Shown here: one piece after another, positions 5,058 to 5,647 of the stretch
How positions within the stretch are numbered: the first letter of the stretch is position 1
Layout of the letters: each line of letters opens with the position of its first letter
From: Ferruginibacter sp.
GTDB taxonomy: Bacteria > Bacteroidota > Bacteroidia > Chitinophagales > Chitinophagaceae
Reading direction: 5' to 3'
NCBI GenBank assembly: GCA_025352435.1
Contig: JANXTN010000125.1
Span: 1 to 5,647 of the forward strand
DNA: 5,647 nucleotides
Notes under the pieces: generated by a model
What the model was told of the DNA's origin: nothing
The model's input: the letters and a program-made list of their open reading frames with translations, nothing else
Databases searched by the model: none
Made by a program: the position numbers and the translations under genes

Positions 5058-5522
5058 TTATTTAAACATAGAAAAATTCTGGATACTTGTATAATCCACC
5101 GGGAAACTTTTATAAATGCCCGCCTTTCCCACCTTTACAGAACCCAACACTCTCACTGAAACATTTTTATTAAACATAGAAGTAATTCCGTTTTTAAGTA
5201 AATTTTTTACATCTAAGTCCACTTTTAAAGGAATGGTGAAAGCATCTCTTTTTGAGATATTGACTTGTATATTTTGTCGAGAATGACCCAGGAAAGTACT
5301 GTCAATGAACACGTCTAAATCCGTCTTATTTAATTGTAGTCCAAAATTATTTGGATTGTAATAGACTAAATCGACTGTAAGTGCAGCCCCTGCAAATGAT
5401 AATTTATCCACCTTTAAATTTTTAAATTCTTTAAACTCCAGCGATTTAGGTTCATGACATGATGTCTGAAACAGAATAATCATTGCAAGAACAGAAGAGG
5501 AGAAAAAAAATGGAGCTTTCAA
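5058..5522 (-). CDS. LEA type 2-family (LEA14/WHy-like) lipoprotein
   Basis: This is a 154-residue predicted lipoprotein. The N-terminus has K2, a hydrophobic stretch at about 5-18, and a cysteine at 22 in the context FQTSC. This is a relaxed lipobox: S and T at -1 and -2 are acceptable, but Q at -3 is unusual. The mature part fits a LEA_2 (WHy) beta-sandwich: SFAGAALTVDLVYYNPNNFG at about 42-61 holds the family's NPN motif, followed by TDLDVFIDSTFLG and a FTIPLKVDLDV strand at about 94-104. LEA2 proteins are linked to desiccation and stress binding in plants; the role in bacteria is unclear. The start is TTG at 5522: an in-frame TAA lies 12 bp upstream (5532-5534), and the next ATG (residue 14) would remove the charged signal start. 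Transcription converges on the pyrE unit and probably ends at the shared terminator. No clear promoter was found upstream. Confidence 0.8.
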   Translation of the reverse strand: MKAPFFFSSSVLAMIILFQTSCHEPKSLEFKEFKNLKVDKLSFAGAALTVDLVYYNPNNFGLQLNKTDLDVFIDSTFLGHSRQNIQVNISKRDAFTIPLKVDLDVKNLLKNGITSMFNKNVSVRVLGSVKVGKAGIYKSFPVDYTSIQNFSMFK

Positions 5523-5647
5523 ATTTTTATTTTAATGCAATCTACGAAAAGTTAACCTCTAGAATTAATTACTTTAAAGACCGCATAATTCTTTAACTAA
5601 AATAAGTAGTTTTCTCACAATTTCTTACCTAGAAAAAAATACTAATT

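Noticed and set aside
1..5647. CRISPR array, insertion sequence, tRNA, phage or defence system
   Set aside because: No regularly spaced identical repeats, no transposase or integrase, no tRNA-like cloverleaf, and all confidently read genes are housekeeping or small exported proteins.
5523..5647. Promoter for the lipoprotein gene in the right-end AT-rich stretch
   Set aside because: The nearest match on the - strand, TATTTTAG, has one mismatch to TAnnTTTG, and its only upstream TTG is 13 bp away, too short for the usual spacing.

Overview
The window looks like an ordinary chromosomal stretch of a low-GC member of the Bacteroidota, probably Chitinophagaceae or a relative. The protein sequences have the character of that phylum (pruA, pyrR, coaD, and the small exported HMA-like and LEA2 lipoproteins). 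No start codon has a Shine-Dalgarno sequence. The one convincing promoter has the TAnnTTTG form used by the Bacteroidota housekeeping sigma factor. The taxon call is inference; no rRNA or phylogenetic test is possible here.

Layout: the 3' end of pruA (proline/arginine catabolism) enters from the left. A 165-bp spacer follows, holding a structured, palindromic, repeat-like element. Next come pyrR and pyrB on the + strand, then coaD and a MenI/YdiI-type hotdog thioesterase whose TTG start overlaps the end of coaD. A NUDIX hydrolase lies convergently on the - strand, with 8 bp between the two stop codons. From an 88-bp divergent spacer, pyrE runs on the + strand with a small exported HMA-fold protein 25 bp behind it. 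A strong rho-independent terminator ends that unit and also lies just past the end of a convergent LEA2-type lipoprotein gene on the - strand. The last 125 bp is AT-rich sequence upstream of that lipoprotein gene, with no gene or clear promoter visible.

Functionally, three genes belong to UMP synthesis and salvage: PyrB makes carbamoyl-aspartate, PyrE makes OMP, and PyrR is a PRPP-binding uracil phosphoribosyltransferase/regulator homologue. CoaD makes dephospho-CoA, and the thioesterase next to it hydrolyses a CoA thioester, possibly DHNA-CoA in menaquinone synthesis. The NUDIX protein probably cleaves a nucleoside-diphosphate-linked substrate.

No convincing new multi-gene system is present. 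The most interesting signals are non-coding or small-scale: the structured element after pruA, degenerate arrays with a period of about 7 nt in both spacers flanking pyrB, a palindrome that contains two convergent stop codons, and an HMA-fold exported protein that has lost the first cysteine of its metal-binding pair.
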